This document shows, piece by piece, positions 22,503-30,706 of a stretch of 53,337 nt of DNA. The notes below the pieces were generated by a model, which saw only the letters and a list, made by a program, of their open reading frames with translations, had not been told where the DNA came from and ran no database searches. Position numbers and translations under genes: made by a program. The stretch's first letter is position 1, and each line of letters starts with the position of its first letter. Source of the stretch: Selenomonas sp. GACV-9 (GTDB taxonomy: Bacteria; Bacillota; Negativicutes; Selenomonadales; Selenomonadaceae); assembly GCA_900116485.1 (NCBI GenBank), contig FPAX01000015.1, forward strand, positions 1 through 53,337. The letters run 5' to 3'.

Positions 22503-23177
22503 ATGGAACTTCTGATTGATGACGCTGACCTCAAGGCGATTGAACATATCTATGAATATTATCCGGTGGATGGTGTCACGACGAATCCATCTATCCTGGC
22601 CAAGGCCGGGCGGCCGCCCTTTGCGCTGCTGAAGGAAATCCGCGCGCTGATCGGCGAGCAGGCACAGCTCCATGTGCAGGCTGTGGCTAAGGATGCTGCG
22701 GGCATGGTCGAAGATGCCCAGCGCATCGTGACCGAGCTGCCAGGCAATACCTATGTCAAGATCCCGTGTGTTCCCGAAGGCTTCAAGGCCATCCGGCTGC
22801 TTAGCGAGAAGGGCATCAAGACGACAGGCACAGCCATCTATACGCCGCTGCAGGCCTTCCTGGCGGCTAAGGCCGGTGCTGCCTATGCAGCCCCCTATAT
22901 CAATCGCATCGATAACTTCGGTTATGACGGCATCGCCGTTGCTGAGACGATACAGGATATCTTTGTGAAGAATCAGCTGCCCACTAAGATATTGGCTGCT
23001 AGTTTCAAGAACTCTGAGCAGCTGCTGCGGCTCTGCCGCCGCGGTGTCGGGGCGGCGACGGCGGCACCGGCTGTCATTGAGGGTCTCGTGAAGAATGTTG
23101 CCATCGATGCAGCTGTGGATGCGTTTGTGGATGATTTCACGAGTCTCACGGGCAAGACGGCCATGAGCGAGTTATAA
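22503..23177 (+). CDS. fsa: fructose-6-phosphate aldolase / transaldolase-like protein
   Basis: 224 residues from the ATG at 22503, with GAAAGGA nine bases upstream. It is a single-domain class I aldolase barrel of the FSA/MipB family. Marks are DGVTTNPSILAKAGR near the N-terminus, VKIPCVPEGFKAI with the Schiff-base Lys (about residue 84), TTGTAIYTPLQAFLAAKAGA, and ILAASFKNSEQL. Members cleave or form fructose 6-phosphate or 1-deoxy-sugar phosphates with a glyceraldehyde-3-phosphate product. It sits beside a glycyl-radical enzyme and its activase, the same association as E. coli ybiW-ybiY-fsaA, so it probably works in that pathway rather than in the pentose-phosphate route. Confidence 0.87.
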   Translation: MELLIDDADLKAIEHIYEYYPVDGVTTNPSILAKAGRPPFALLKEIRALIGEQAQLHVQAVAKDAAGMVEDAQRIVTELPGNTYVKIPCVPEGFKAIRLLSEKGIKTTGTAIYTPLQAFLAAKAGAAYAAPYINRIDNFGYDGIAVAETIQDIFVKNQLPTKILAASFKNSEQLLRLCRRGVGAATAAPAVIEGLVKNVAIDAAVDAFVDDFTSLTGKTAMSEL

Positions 23178-23209
23178 GCAGAGGTCAAAGGAAAGGAGAG
23201 CAGGCTGCT

Positions 23210-25624
23210 ATGGAAAATACGAAACTCTTTGGCAAACTGACGCCGCGCATGCAGGCGTTTCGCGAGGAAGTGCTGGATGAAAAGCCATATATCGATGCGG
23301 AGCGCGCGCTGCTGGTTACGGAAGTCTATCAGAAGCACCGCGAGCAGCCGCCAGTCATGCGCCGGGCCTTGATGCTCGCACATATCCTGGAAAAGATGAC
23401 CATCTATATTGAAGATAAGACCCTGCTGGCGGGCAATCAGGCTACGAAGAACTGCAATGCGCCGATTTTCCCTGAGTATACGATGGGCTTTGTCATCGAT
23501 GAGCTCGACAAATTCGAGAAACGCGATGGCGATGTGTTCTATATCACGGAGCAGACCAAGGCCCAGCTGCGGGAAATCGCACCGTTCTGGGAGAACAACA
23601 CCTTGCGGGCTCGTGGCGGTGCGCTGCTGCCTGATGAGGTGGCCGTCTTCATGGAAACGGGGCTTTTCGGCATGGAGGGCAAGCTCAATGCCGGCGATGC
23701 CCATCTGGCCGTCAACTACCCGCGCATCCTGAAGGAAGGACTGCGCGGCTATGAGGCGCGCACGCGGGCGGCTAAGGCTGCCCTTGACCTCACGGACCCG
23801 GAAAGCGTCGATAAATATGTCTTCTACAAGGCGGTACTGATCGTGCTGGAGGCTGTGCGCGGCTTTGCGCAGCGCTATGCCGCTCTGGCTAAGGAACTTG
23901 CCGCACAGGAAAAGGATGGGCAGCGCCGCGCTGATCTGAAGGAGATGGCTCGTATCTGTGCCAAGGTGCCGTATGAACCGGCAGAAAGTTTCCCTGAGGC
24001 GGTGCAGGCGGTCTGGTTCATCCAGCTGATCCTGCAGATCGAGTCGAATGGCCACTCGCTTTCCTATGGCCGCTTTGACCAGTATATCGCGCCGTATTAT
24101 CAAAAGGATCTGCAGGCTGGGAAGATCACGAAGGAACAGGCTCTCGAGCTGTTGGCCTGCCTTTGGATCAAGACACTGACGGTGCAGAAAGTCCGCTCGC
24201 AGGCGCATACGCTCTCGTCGGCTGGCAGCCCCATGTATCAGAATGTCACCATTGGCGGCCAGACCCCTGATGGTCAGGATGCGGTCAACGATTTTTCCTT
24301 TGTGGTCCTGCAGTCGATTGCCCAGACGCGGCTGACGCAGCCGAACCTCACGGTGCGCTATCATAAGGATATCAATCCGGCGTTCTTTGACCTCTGCATC
24401 GAGGTCATGAAACTCGGCTTTGGCATGCCGGCCTTCAACAACGATGAGATCATCATCCCGTCTTTCATCAACTGGGGGGTCAAGCCCGAGGATGCCTATA
24501 ACTACAGTGCCATCGGCTGTGTGGAAACCGCAGTGCCAGGCAAGTGGGGCTATCGCTGCACGGGCATGAGCTATCTGAACTTCCCGCGGCTGCTGCTCTG
24601 TGCGATGAACGGTGGCATCGACCTTACGACAGGCCGCCGCTTTACGGAGGATTTCGGTCATTTCACCGAAATGAAGAGCTATGAGGAGCTGTTTGCGGCC
24701 TGGGACAAGACTATCCGGCAGATGACGCGCTGCAGTGTCATCGTCGAGAATGCCATCGACTGTGCCTCGGAGCGCGATGTGCCCGACATCCTGTGCTCCG
24801 CGCTGACCGATGACTGCATTGGCCGCGGCAAGACCATCAAGGAGGGCGGTGCAGTCTATGACTTCATCTCAGGCCTGCAGGTCGGCATTGCCGACATGGC
24901 TGATTCGCTGGCAGCCATCAAGAAACTCGTCTTCGAGGAGAAACGCTTGACGCCGCGGCAGCTTTGGGATGCCCTGCTCGATGATTTCACGACGCCGGAG
25001 AATCAGCGCATCCAGGCCATGCTGCAGGAGGAGGCACCCAAATACGGCAATGATGATGACTATGTCGATGAGCTTGTGGTGGCGGCCTATGACTGCTATC
25101 TCGATGAGATCAAGAAATACCGCACGACGCGCTATGGCCGCGGCCCAATCGGCGGCATCCGCTATGGCGGCACCTCGTCGATCTCGGCTAATGTCGGTCA
25201 GGGCATGGGCACGATGGCCACGCCCAACGGGCGCAAGGCCCATGCACCGCTGGCGGAGGGCTGCTCCCCTGAGCATAATGCTGACCGCCATGGCCCGACA
25301 GCTGTCTTCAAATCCGTGGCGAAACTGCCGACGGACAAGATCACAGGTGGCGTGCTGCTGAATCAGAAGATGACGCCGACGATGCTGGCGAATGATACCA
25401 ACAAACAGAAACTCATGATGATCATACGGACCTTCTTCAACCGTCTGCATGGCTATCATGTCCAGTACAATATCGTCTCCCGGGAGACGTTGCTCGATGC
25501 ACAGGCGCATCCCGAAAGACACAAGGATCTCATCGTCCGCGTTGCTGGCTACAGTGCTTTCTTCAATGTTCTGTCCAAGGCTACCCAGGATGACATCATC
25601 GGCCGTACGGAACAGGCCGTCTGA
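23210..25624 (+). CDS. glycyl-radical enzyme (PflD/dehydratase group)
   Basis: 804 residues. The active-site Cys lies in NYSAIGCVETAVPGKWGYRC (Cys about 442); Cys followed by Val-Glu is the pattern of the dehydratase and other non-PFL branches, not of true pyruvate formate-lyase (Cys-Cys). The glycyl-radical loop RVAGYSAFFNVL lies near the C-terminus (Gly about 779). The length and both motifs are intact. With an FSA-type aldolase and an activase next door it resembles E. coli YbiW (PflD). A dehydratase acting on a sugar-derived phosphate such as 1,5-anhydroglucitol 6-phosphate, whose product the aldolase would cleave, is a hypothesis from remembered literature, not from sequence alone. The cell would need strict anaerobiosis. 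Confidence 0.88.
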   Translation: MENTKLFGKLTPRMQAFREEVLDEKPYIDAERALLVTEVYQKHREQPPVMRRALMLAHILEKMTIYIEDKTLLAGNQATKNCNAPIFPEYTMGFVIDELDKFEKRDGDVFYITEQTKAQLREIAPFWENNTLRARGGALLPDEVAVFMETGLFGMEGKLNAGDAHLAVNYPRILKEGLRGYEARTRAAKAALDLTDPESVDKYVFYKAVLIVLEAVRGFAQRYAALAKELAAQEKDGQRRADLKEMARICAKVPYEPAESFPEAVQAVWFIQLILQIESNGHSLSYGRFDQYIAPYYQKDLQAGKITKEQALELLACLWIKTLTVQKVRSQAHTLSSAGSPMYQNVTIGGQTPDGQDAVNDFSFVVLQSIAQTRLTQPNLTVRYHKDINPAFFDLCIEVMKLGFGMPAFNNDEIIIPSFINWGVKPEDAYNYSAIGCVETAVPGKWGYRCTGMSYLNFPRLLLCAMNGGIDLTTGRRFTEDFGHFTEMKSYEELFAAWDKTIRQMTRCSVIVENAIDCASERDVPDILCSALTDDCIGRGKTIKEGGAVYDFISGLQVGIADMADSLAAIKKLVFEEKRLTPRQLWDALLDDFTTPENQRIQAMLQEEAPKYGNDDDYVDELVVAAYDCYLDEIKKYRTTRYGRGPIGGIRYGGTSSISANVGQGMGTMATPNGRKAHAPLAEGCSPEHNADRHGPTAVFKSVAKLPTDKITGGVLLNQKMTPTMLANDTNKQKLMMIIRTFFNRLHGYHVQYNIVSRETLLDAQAHPERHKDLIVRVAGYSAFFNVLSKATQDDIIGRTEQAV

Positions 25625-25630
25625 TATGAT

Positions 25631-25673
25631 ACAAAGCCTTCCCTGGCATTACCTGCCCGGGGAGGCTTTGTGT
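25631..25673 (+). terminator. terminator after the glycyl-radical enzyme
   Basis: ACAAAGCCTTCCC pairs with GGGGAGGCTTTGT, then a short T/A run (GTTATAAT) that may also contain a -10 box for the next gene. Confidence 0.7.
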
Positions 25674-25709
25674 TATAATGAAAGGCAAAACACGGAAGGA
25701 TGCGATCAT

Positions 25710-26141
25710 GTGAAACAGGAAATGACGAATCTGACGAAGACCCAGCAGTTTATCGTCGAGTTCTATCATAAGAATCCCTTTGTCGAGTACTTGCAGGCTG
25801 AGGTGGTGCCGACGCCAGACGGCGGCGTGCAGCTGGAGCTGACCGTCGAGGCCGAGCATACGAACCTCTACGGCATCATCCATGGCGGCGTGCTGATGTC
25901 GCTGGCTGATACGGCCATGGGGGCGGCCGCCCTGGCCCATAACAAGAAGGTCGTCACGATGAACCTCAGCATGGATTTCATGCACTCGGTGCCGCTGACG
26001 ACGCGGCTGATTGCCACAGGCGCTGTGCTCCACGATGGCCGTCATACGATGACCCTTGAGAGCGAGATCCGCAATGCTGATGGCAAATTGTTTGCCAAGG
26101 GCCATGGAACATTCTATGTGCTAGGACTTGTGCATGAATGA
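25710..26141 (+). CDS. PaaI-family hotdog-fold thioesterase
   Basis: 143 residues from the GTG at 25710, nine bases after GGAAGGA; an ATG at 25722 is possible. Typical hotdog sequence NLYGIIHGGVLMSLADTAMGAAA (the HGG..ADTA active-site region), then TMNLSMDFMHSV and a C-terminal strand with GHGTFYVLG. Such enzymes hydrolyse acyl-CoA thioesters, often aromatic or medium-chain, in the cytosol. The gene is separated by a terminator from the glycyl-radical gene and by a promoter from the HD gene, so it is probably transcribed alone. Confidence 0.85.
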   Translation: MKQEMTNLTKTQQFIVEFYHKNPFVEYLQAEVVPTPDGGVQLELTVEAEHTNLYGIIHGGVLMSLADTAMGAAALAHNKKVVTMNLSMDFMHSVPLTTRLIATGAVLHDGRHTMTLESEIRNADGKLFAKGHGTFYVLGLVHE

Positions 26142-26170
26142 GGGCTGGATCCTTTTAGATAGGCGCTTAT

Positions 26171-26200
26171 TTGACGATGAGCCGGCAGAAACGGTATAAT
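26171..26200 (+). promoter_or_regulatory. promoter of the HD-domain/LysR pair
   Basis: TTGACG (26171-26176), 18-bp spacer, TATAAT (26195-26200). Confidence 0.7.
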
Positions 26201-26243
26201 GATTCTTGGATGTGTGTGATATGAATGGTTGGGAGGGGATTGC

Positions 26244-26804
26244 ATGAGTAAGCTTACGTTAGACCGGGCTAAGGAAATCCTGGCGAAACATACGACCGAG
26301 GAACATCTCTTTACCCATGCGGCTGCGGTCAGTGCAGCGATGGGAGCGATGGCGGATCATTTCGGTGCGGACAAGGAGCACTGGGAAGCCATCGGCTATC
26401 TGCATGATGTGGATTACGAGAAGTACCCCGACGAGCATTGCCATCATGTGCGCGAGCTGTTGGCGCCCGAGGGGATTGACGAGGAGGATATCCAGACAAT
26501 CATCTCGCATGGCTGGGGCATCACGACCGATGAGGCCGAGCCGGTGACGGATATTGCCAAGAGCCTGTTCACGGTAGATGAGCTCACGGGCATCGTGCAG
26601 GCTTATGCACTCATGCGTCCCGAGAAGATGGAGGGAATGGAGCTCAAATCCCTCAAGAAGAAATTCAAGGATAAGCGCTTCGCGGCCAAGTGCAGCCGTG
26701 ACATCATCAAGCAGGGCATCGACATGCTGGGCATGGAGCCGGGAGTGGTCATGCAGTGCTGCATCGATGGCATGACGGCGCATAGGGAGGAGCTTGGTCT
26801 TTGA
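26244..26804 (+). CDS. HD-domain phosphohydrolase-like protein
   Basis: 186 residues from the ATG at 26244, with GGGAGGGG upstream. The metal-binding HD pair is in GYLHDVDYEKYPDEH (about 53-67), with an earlier His (EHLFTHAAAV, about 21-27) and later Asp/His residues (TIISHGWG). It resembles the small YedJ/HDIG-like hydrolases annotated as hydrolases or tRNA-modifying-like proteins. The substrate is unknown. Its stop codon overlaps the start of the LysR gene, so the two are translationally coupled. Confidence 0.75.
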   Translation: MSKLTLDRAKEILAKHTTEEHLFTHAAAVSAAMGAMADHFGADKEHWEAIGYLHDVDYEKYPDEHCHHVRELLAPEGIDEEDIQTIISHGWGITTDEAEPVTDIAKSLFTVDELTGIVQAYALMRPEKMEGMELKSLKKKFKDKRFAAKCSRDIIKQGIDMLGMEPGVVMQCCIDGMTAHREELGL

Positions 26805-27706
26805 TTGACGAACATGAATGGCGCAGCGTGTTGCAGGTGGCCGAGGACGGTACATTTTCGGCGGCGGCAAAACATCTTTTTGTCTCGCAGCCATCGCTGT
26901 CGCAGTGTATCAAGAAGATAGAGACGGAGCTTGGGGAGCACCTTTTCGACCGCAGCCAGACGCCGCTGCAGCTGACCCCGGCAGGCGAGGTCTATGTGGA
27001 CAAAGCGCGGCGCATCCAGCGTCTCAAGCAGGAGATCATCAAGGAGACGGCTGACCTTTCGGAGCTGCGTTCGGGCAATCTCTGCATCGGCAGCTCGCGG
27101 ACGCGCTCGTCCTGCTATCTGACGAAACCCATCATCGAGTTCCATCGCAATTATCCGGGCATCCATCTGCAGGTATGCGAACACAGCCTGCATGAGCTCA
27201 AGGAAGATGTGCTCGCAGGTACTGTTGATTTTGCGCTGCTCTATGAGCCACTGCCTGATGCGAGCTTTGCTGCGATTCCGCTGCTCAAGGAGCGGACGCT
27301 GCTGGCAGTGCCCATGGACCATCCGCTGGCCAAGAAATATGGCGGCAAGCAGGTGCTGCCGTATCCGACCTTGTCCTTTGCGCGTCTGCATAAGGAGCCG
27401 TTTATCCGCTTGCAGAGCACGCGGCGCATGTCGAAGATATTCAGTGAGCTTTGCCAGCAGACCCAGTGCGAGCCTGATGTGGTCTTTGAGGCCAACAGCA
27501 TCATCGATGCGGCTGAGCTCTGCACGGCGGGACTCGGCATCACGCTCGTGACCGATATGCTCGTGCGCGGCTGGCATTGGCGGCAGGCGCCGTTCTTCTT
27601 CGAGCTTGAGGAACAGGTGGAGGAGCGGCAGCTCGTAGCGGCCTACGGGCGCAACCAGCATTTGTCCCATGCGGCAAAATCGTTCATTGCGCTGCTCAAG
27701 CGCTAA
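26801..27706 (+). CDS. LysR-family transcriptional regulator
   Basis: 301 residues from a TTG at 26801 that overlaps the previous stop, with AGGGAGG ten bases upstream. The N-terminal winged helix-turn-helix (EHEWRSVLQVAEDGTFSAAA ... SQPSLSQCIKKIE) is followed by a linker helix and a periplasmic-binding-type effector domain (about 90-295). Likely targets are neighbouring operons. An ATTGG-N12-CCAAT palindrome between this gene and the fumarate reductase operon (27758-27779) is a reasonable LysR-type site, so control of the fumarate reductase genes is a hypothesis. The effector is unknown. Confidence 0.9.
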   Translation: MIDEHEWRSVLQVAEDGTFSAAAKHLFVSQPSLSQCIKKIETELGEHLFDRSQTPLQLTPAGEVYVDKARRIQRLKQEIIKETADLSELRSGNLCIGSSRTRSSCYLTKPIIEFHRNYPGIHLQVCEHSLHELKEDVLAGTVDFALLYEPLPDASFAAIPLLKERTLLAVPMDHPLAKKYGGKQVLPYPTLSFARLHKEPFIRLQSTRRMSKIFSELCQQTQCEPDVVFEANSIIDAAELCTAGLGITLVTDMLVRGWHWRQAPFFFELEEQVEERQLVAAYGRNQHLSHAAKSFIALLKR

Positions 27707-27727
27707 TAAATAGAAAACAATAAACCC

Positions 27728-27753
27728 AAGAGGAGCGATTGCTCCTCTTTTTT
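27728..27753 (+). terminator. terminator after the LysR gene
   Basis: AAGAGGAGC GATT GCTCCTCTT followed by TTTT. Confidence 0.9.
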
Positions 27754-27757
27754 CGTT

Positions 27758-27779
27758 ATTGGAATTTCGAATAGCCAAT
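27758..27779 (+). promoter_or_regulatory. candidate LysR-type operator upstream of the fumarate reductase operon
   Basis: ATTGG (27758-27762) and CCAAT (27775-27779) form an interrupted dyad of LysR-site size, with an inner TTCGAA. It lies about 110 bases upstream of the first fumarate reductase start and next to a LysR gene. Function is inferred. Confidence 0.4.
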
Positions 27780-27888
27780 ATAAGCAGTATGTATTTCCCC
27801 GATAGCTTTTTTTTATGTAAAATAACCCTAGTTAATGAATTCTTGTAATTCGTTGTGTATTAAGGGAAGCTTTAGGAGGGGAAACATT

Positions 27889-29745
27889 ATGTCGAAGGAG
27901 ATTTCACGTCGTACCTTCATAAAAGGCGCGGCAGCAGCCGGTGTCGTACTGGCAGCAGGCTCTTACTTCACGTGGAATGGCAAGAACATTCCGGAAAAAG
28001 TCCAGAAGGGAGAGGTCACGTACGATGTACTGATCATCGGCAGCGGTGGTGCAGGCATGCGTGCAGCATTGGCTGCGGCTGAGAACAAGAATCTCAAGGT
28101 CGCTGTCATGACGAAGCTCGTCCCGACGCGTTCGGCTTCGACGATGGCACAGGGCGGCATGAACGGTGTCACGGCTGTTACCGATACGGCAGATACGGTC
28201 GAGTCCCATGTGTTCGATACGATCAAGGGCGGCGACTATCTCTGCGACCAGGATGCGGTCGAATACTTCGCTGAGCGTGCTGGTGCCAACATCTATGAGA
28301 TGGATTATATGGGCTATCCGTACAACCGCCAGAAGGACGGCTGCTTCCATCAGCGCAAGATGGGCGGCCATTCGCATGCACGTGCTTCCTACTTCGAGGA
28401 CCGCGCTGGCCATGCAATGGTGCACACGCTGTTCGAGCAGTGCCTGGACAAAGGCATTGATTTCATCTCCGAGTGCCAGATGCTTGAGATCAGCATGGGC
28501 GGCGAGAAAAATGACCAGCTCAACGGCGTTATCGCTATGGATATGCGCACAGGCAATCTCATCGGCGTTCCGGCTAAGGCTGTCATCATCGCGACGGGCG
28601 GCTATGGCCGTGTCTACTGGATCCGTACGTCCAATCCGTACAGCTCCACGGGTGACGGCATCGTGGCCGGCATGAATGCTGGTATCCCGTTCAAAGATCC
28701 CGAGATGGTGCAGTTCCATCCGACGGGCCTTTCGGCTAATGGTGTCCTGCTTTCCGAGTCCAGCCGTGCCGAGGGCGCGCAGCTCAAGAACAAGAATGGC
28801 GAGCGCTTCATGGCTAAATATGCACCGGAGAAGATGGAGCTGGCAACGCGTGATATCGTAGCGCGTGCTATCGCTACGGAGATCGAGGAAGGCCGCGGTA
28901 TCGGCGAAGGCATCCATGCCGGCGTCTACATGGACTTCACGGTCATCCCGGCCGAGCGTATCCGCGAGCGTCTGGGACAGGTTGCTGACCTTTCCAAACG
29001 CTTCGCCGGTGTCGATATCACGAAAGAACCGGTTCCTATTGCACCGACCTGCCACTATTCCATGGGCGGCCTTGAGATGGCTGACTTCCATACGGGCGAG
29101 TCGCGCGTACCAGGCATCTATGTCGCTGGTGAGTGCAGCTGCGTATCGGTACATGGTGCAAACCGCCTCGGCGCAAACTCCCTGTCTGAGGTACTCGTCT
29201 TTGGCCATACGGCTGGCGATGGTGCAGCAGCTTACGCAAAAGATCATAATTATGCTGGCAGCCAGGACAAACTCGCTCAGGATTGCCAGAAATGGAAAGA
29301 TAAATTCGAAGAAGTCACGAACCGTCCGGAAGGCTGCGGCAAGACCGTACCGGAGATCCGTGATGCCATGGTCAACACGATGTGGTACAAAGCTGGCGTA
29401 TTCCGGCAGGAAGACCAGCTGAACCAGGCAACGCAGGAGCTCAAGGCTCTTGAGGAAGAGTATAAGCATTGCTATGTCGGCGACAGCTCGCATGTCTACA
29501 ACACGGCTTTTGAGCAGTACGTCGAGCTCGGCAACCTGCTGCAGATCTCCCATGCCATCGTACAGGGCGCACTGGCTCGCAAAGAGAGCCGTGGCGGTCA
29601 TTCTCGTCGTGACTATCCGAAACGTGATGATAAGAACTTCCTCAAACATACGCTTATCTTCAAAGATCAGAAGACGGGCGAGTATCGTGCGGAATATAAA
29701 GACGTCGTTATCACGAAATATCAGCCGAAAGAAAGGAAGTATTGA
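27889..29745 (+). CDS. fumarate reductase / succinate dehydrogenase flavoprotein subunit with Tat signal (MfrA-like)
   Basis: 618 residues from the ATG at 27889, with TTAGGAGGGG upstream; an in-frame start at 27835 is not supported. The N-terminus carries a twin-arginine signal (SRRTFIKGAAAAGVVLAAGS), so the protein is predicted to be exported folded. FAD-binding GSGGAGMRAALAA (about 52), substrate-site blocks RAEGAQLKNKNGERFM, QFHPTGLSANG and CHYSMGGLEM, and a C-terminal helical domain ending in GHSRRDYPKRDDKNF are conserved. The residue that links FAD covalently in most family members (His in RSHT) is Ala here: TRSASTMAQGG. A Tat signal on the flavoprotein together with a CCG-domain third subunit is the layout of the methylmenaquinol:fumarate reductase (MfrABE) of epsilonproteobacteria. 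Confidence 0.9.
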   Translation: MSKEISRRTFIKGAAAAGVVLAAGSYFTWNGKNIPEKVQKGEVTYDVLIIGSGGAGMRAALAAAENKNLKVAVMTKLVPTRSASTMAQGGMNGVTAVTDTADTVESHVFDTIKGGDYLCDQDAVEYFAERAGANIYEMDYMGYPYNRQKDGCFHQRKMGGHSHARASYFEDRAGHAMVHTLFEQCLDKGIDFISECQMLEISMGGEKNDQLNGVIAMDMRTGNLIGVPAKAVIIATGGYGRVYWIRTSNPYSSTGDGIVAGMNAGIPFKDPEMVQFHPTGLSANGVLLSESSRAEGAQLKNKNGERFMAKYAPEKMELATRDIVARAIATEIEEGRGIGEGIHAGVYMDFTVIPAERIRERLGQVADLSKRFAGVDITKEPVPIAPTCHYSMGGLEMADFHTGESRVPGIYVAGECSCVSVHGANRLGANSLSEVLVFGHTAGDGAAAYAKDHNYAGSQDKLAQDCQKWKDKFEEVTNRPEGCGKTVPEIRDAMVNTMWYKAGVFRQEDQLNQATQELKALEEEYKHCYVGDSSHVYNTAFEQYVELGNLLQISHAIVQGALARKESRGGHSRRDYPKRDDKNFLKHTLIFKDQKTGEYRAEYKDVVITKYQPKERKY

Positions 29746-29747
29746 TC

Positions 29748-30704
29748 ATGGACGTAAAGCTTAGAATCCATCGCTTCGTTGAAGGGAAAAAATGGGTACA
29801 GGATTACACGCTTCCGGTTACGGTCGGCATGACGGTACTTGAGGCACTGACGCAGGTCAAAGAGCATCAGGACCCGACCCTTTCGTTCACTTGCTCCTGC
29901 CGTTCGTCCATCTGCGGCGCTTGCGCTGTCCGCGTCAACGGCAACGCAGAGCTTTCTTGCGAGATTCTCGTTGAGAACCTCATGAAACGTTACGATACGG
30001 ATGAGCTCACCATTGAGCCGCTGGGCAACTTCCGTGTCATTCGCGACCTCATCGTCGACTGGGATCCGAAATATGCCCGCATCAAGAAAATCAACCCGAC
30101 GGTACATCCGAAGGATGAGTTCTCCGCTGAGAAAGGCTGCAAGCAGTCGCCGGAGGACTTCAACAAATACAAGAAACTCGCCGGCTGCATTCTCTGCGGC
30201 TCCTGCGTATCCGAGTGCAACAAGAATGCGCTGAGCCAGGATGACTTCCTCGATCCCTTCGTTTTCGTCAAGGCTGCGAAAATCACGCAGGATTCCCGCG
30301 ACAAAGATCCGAAGGAACATCTCAAAGCTGTTGTCGATGCTGGTCTCTGGCGCTGCTTCAACTGCCAGGAGTGCACGGCAAAATGCCCGAAGGGCCTCGA
30401 TCCGGCTGGTGCCATCGAGAAGCTCAAGGAAGCTACGTTCAAGATGGGCCTCGATGACAACGTCGGTGCCCGCCATGCCAAGGCAATCTATGACGATATC
30501 AGCGAGTCCGGTACGCTTGACGAGTCGAAGCTCAACATCAAGTCGGAGGGCTTCTTCGCCGCTGGTCTGCGTGCACCGATGGCCCTGCGTCTCATGCGTG
30601 TCGGCAAGATGAATCCGCTCGACAGCCATCCGGTCAACAAAGAGATTGAAACCATCCGCAAGGTCGTCAAGAATGCGGAAGCGGCAGCGAAGGAGGAGAA
30701 CTGA
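29748..30704 (+). CDS. fumarate reductase iron-sulfur subunit (MfrB-like)
   Basis: 318 residues, longer than typical FrdB/SdhB (about 240) because of C-terminal and internal extensions. The [2Fe-2S] site is CSCRSSICGACAVRVNG (about 51-66), followed by Cys at SCEILV. The [4Fe-4S]/[3Fe-4S] sites are CILCGSCVSECNKNA and CFNCQECTAKCPKGLDP. It has no signal of its own, so it would travel with the Tat substrate. It starts three bases after the flavoprotein stop, behind AAAGGAAG. It passes electrons between the flavoprotein and the CCG-domain subunit. Confidence 0.92.
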   Translation: MDVKLRIHRFVEGKKWVQDYTLPVTVGMTVLEALTQVKEHQDPTLSFTCSCRSSICGACAVRVNGNAELSCEILVENLMKRYDTDELTIEPLGNFRVIRDLIVDWDPKYARIKKINPTVHPKDEFSAEKGCKQSPEDFNKYKKLAGCILCGSCVSECNKNALSQDDFLDPFVFVKAAKITQDSRDKDPKEHLKAVVDAGLWRCFNCQECTAKCPKGLDPAGAIEKLKEATFKMGLDDNVGARHAKAIYDDISESGTLDESKLNIKSEGFFAAGLRAPMALRLMRVGKMNPLDSHPVNKEIETIRKVVKNAEAAAKEEN

Positions 30705-30706
30705 CT

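Noticed and set aside
22973..24661. Long antisense frame (562 codons) opposite the glycyl-radical enzyme; similar long antisense frames lie opposite the fumarate reductase (27904-29649), the flavoprotein (34211-35902) and metG (44411-46276).
   Set aside because: The sense genes have intact family motifs. GC-rich third positions commonly leave open antisense frames. The antisense products lack recognisable domains and Shine-Dalgarno sites.
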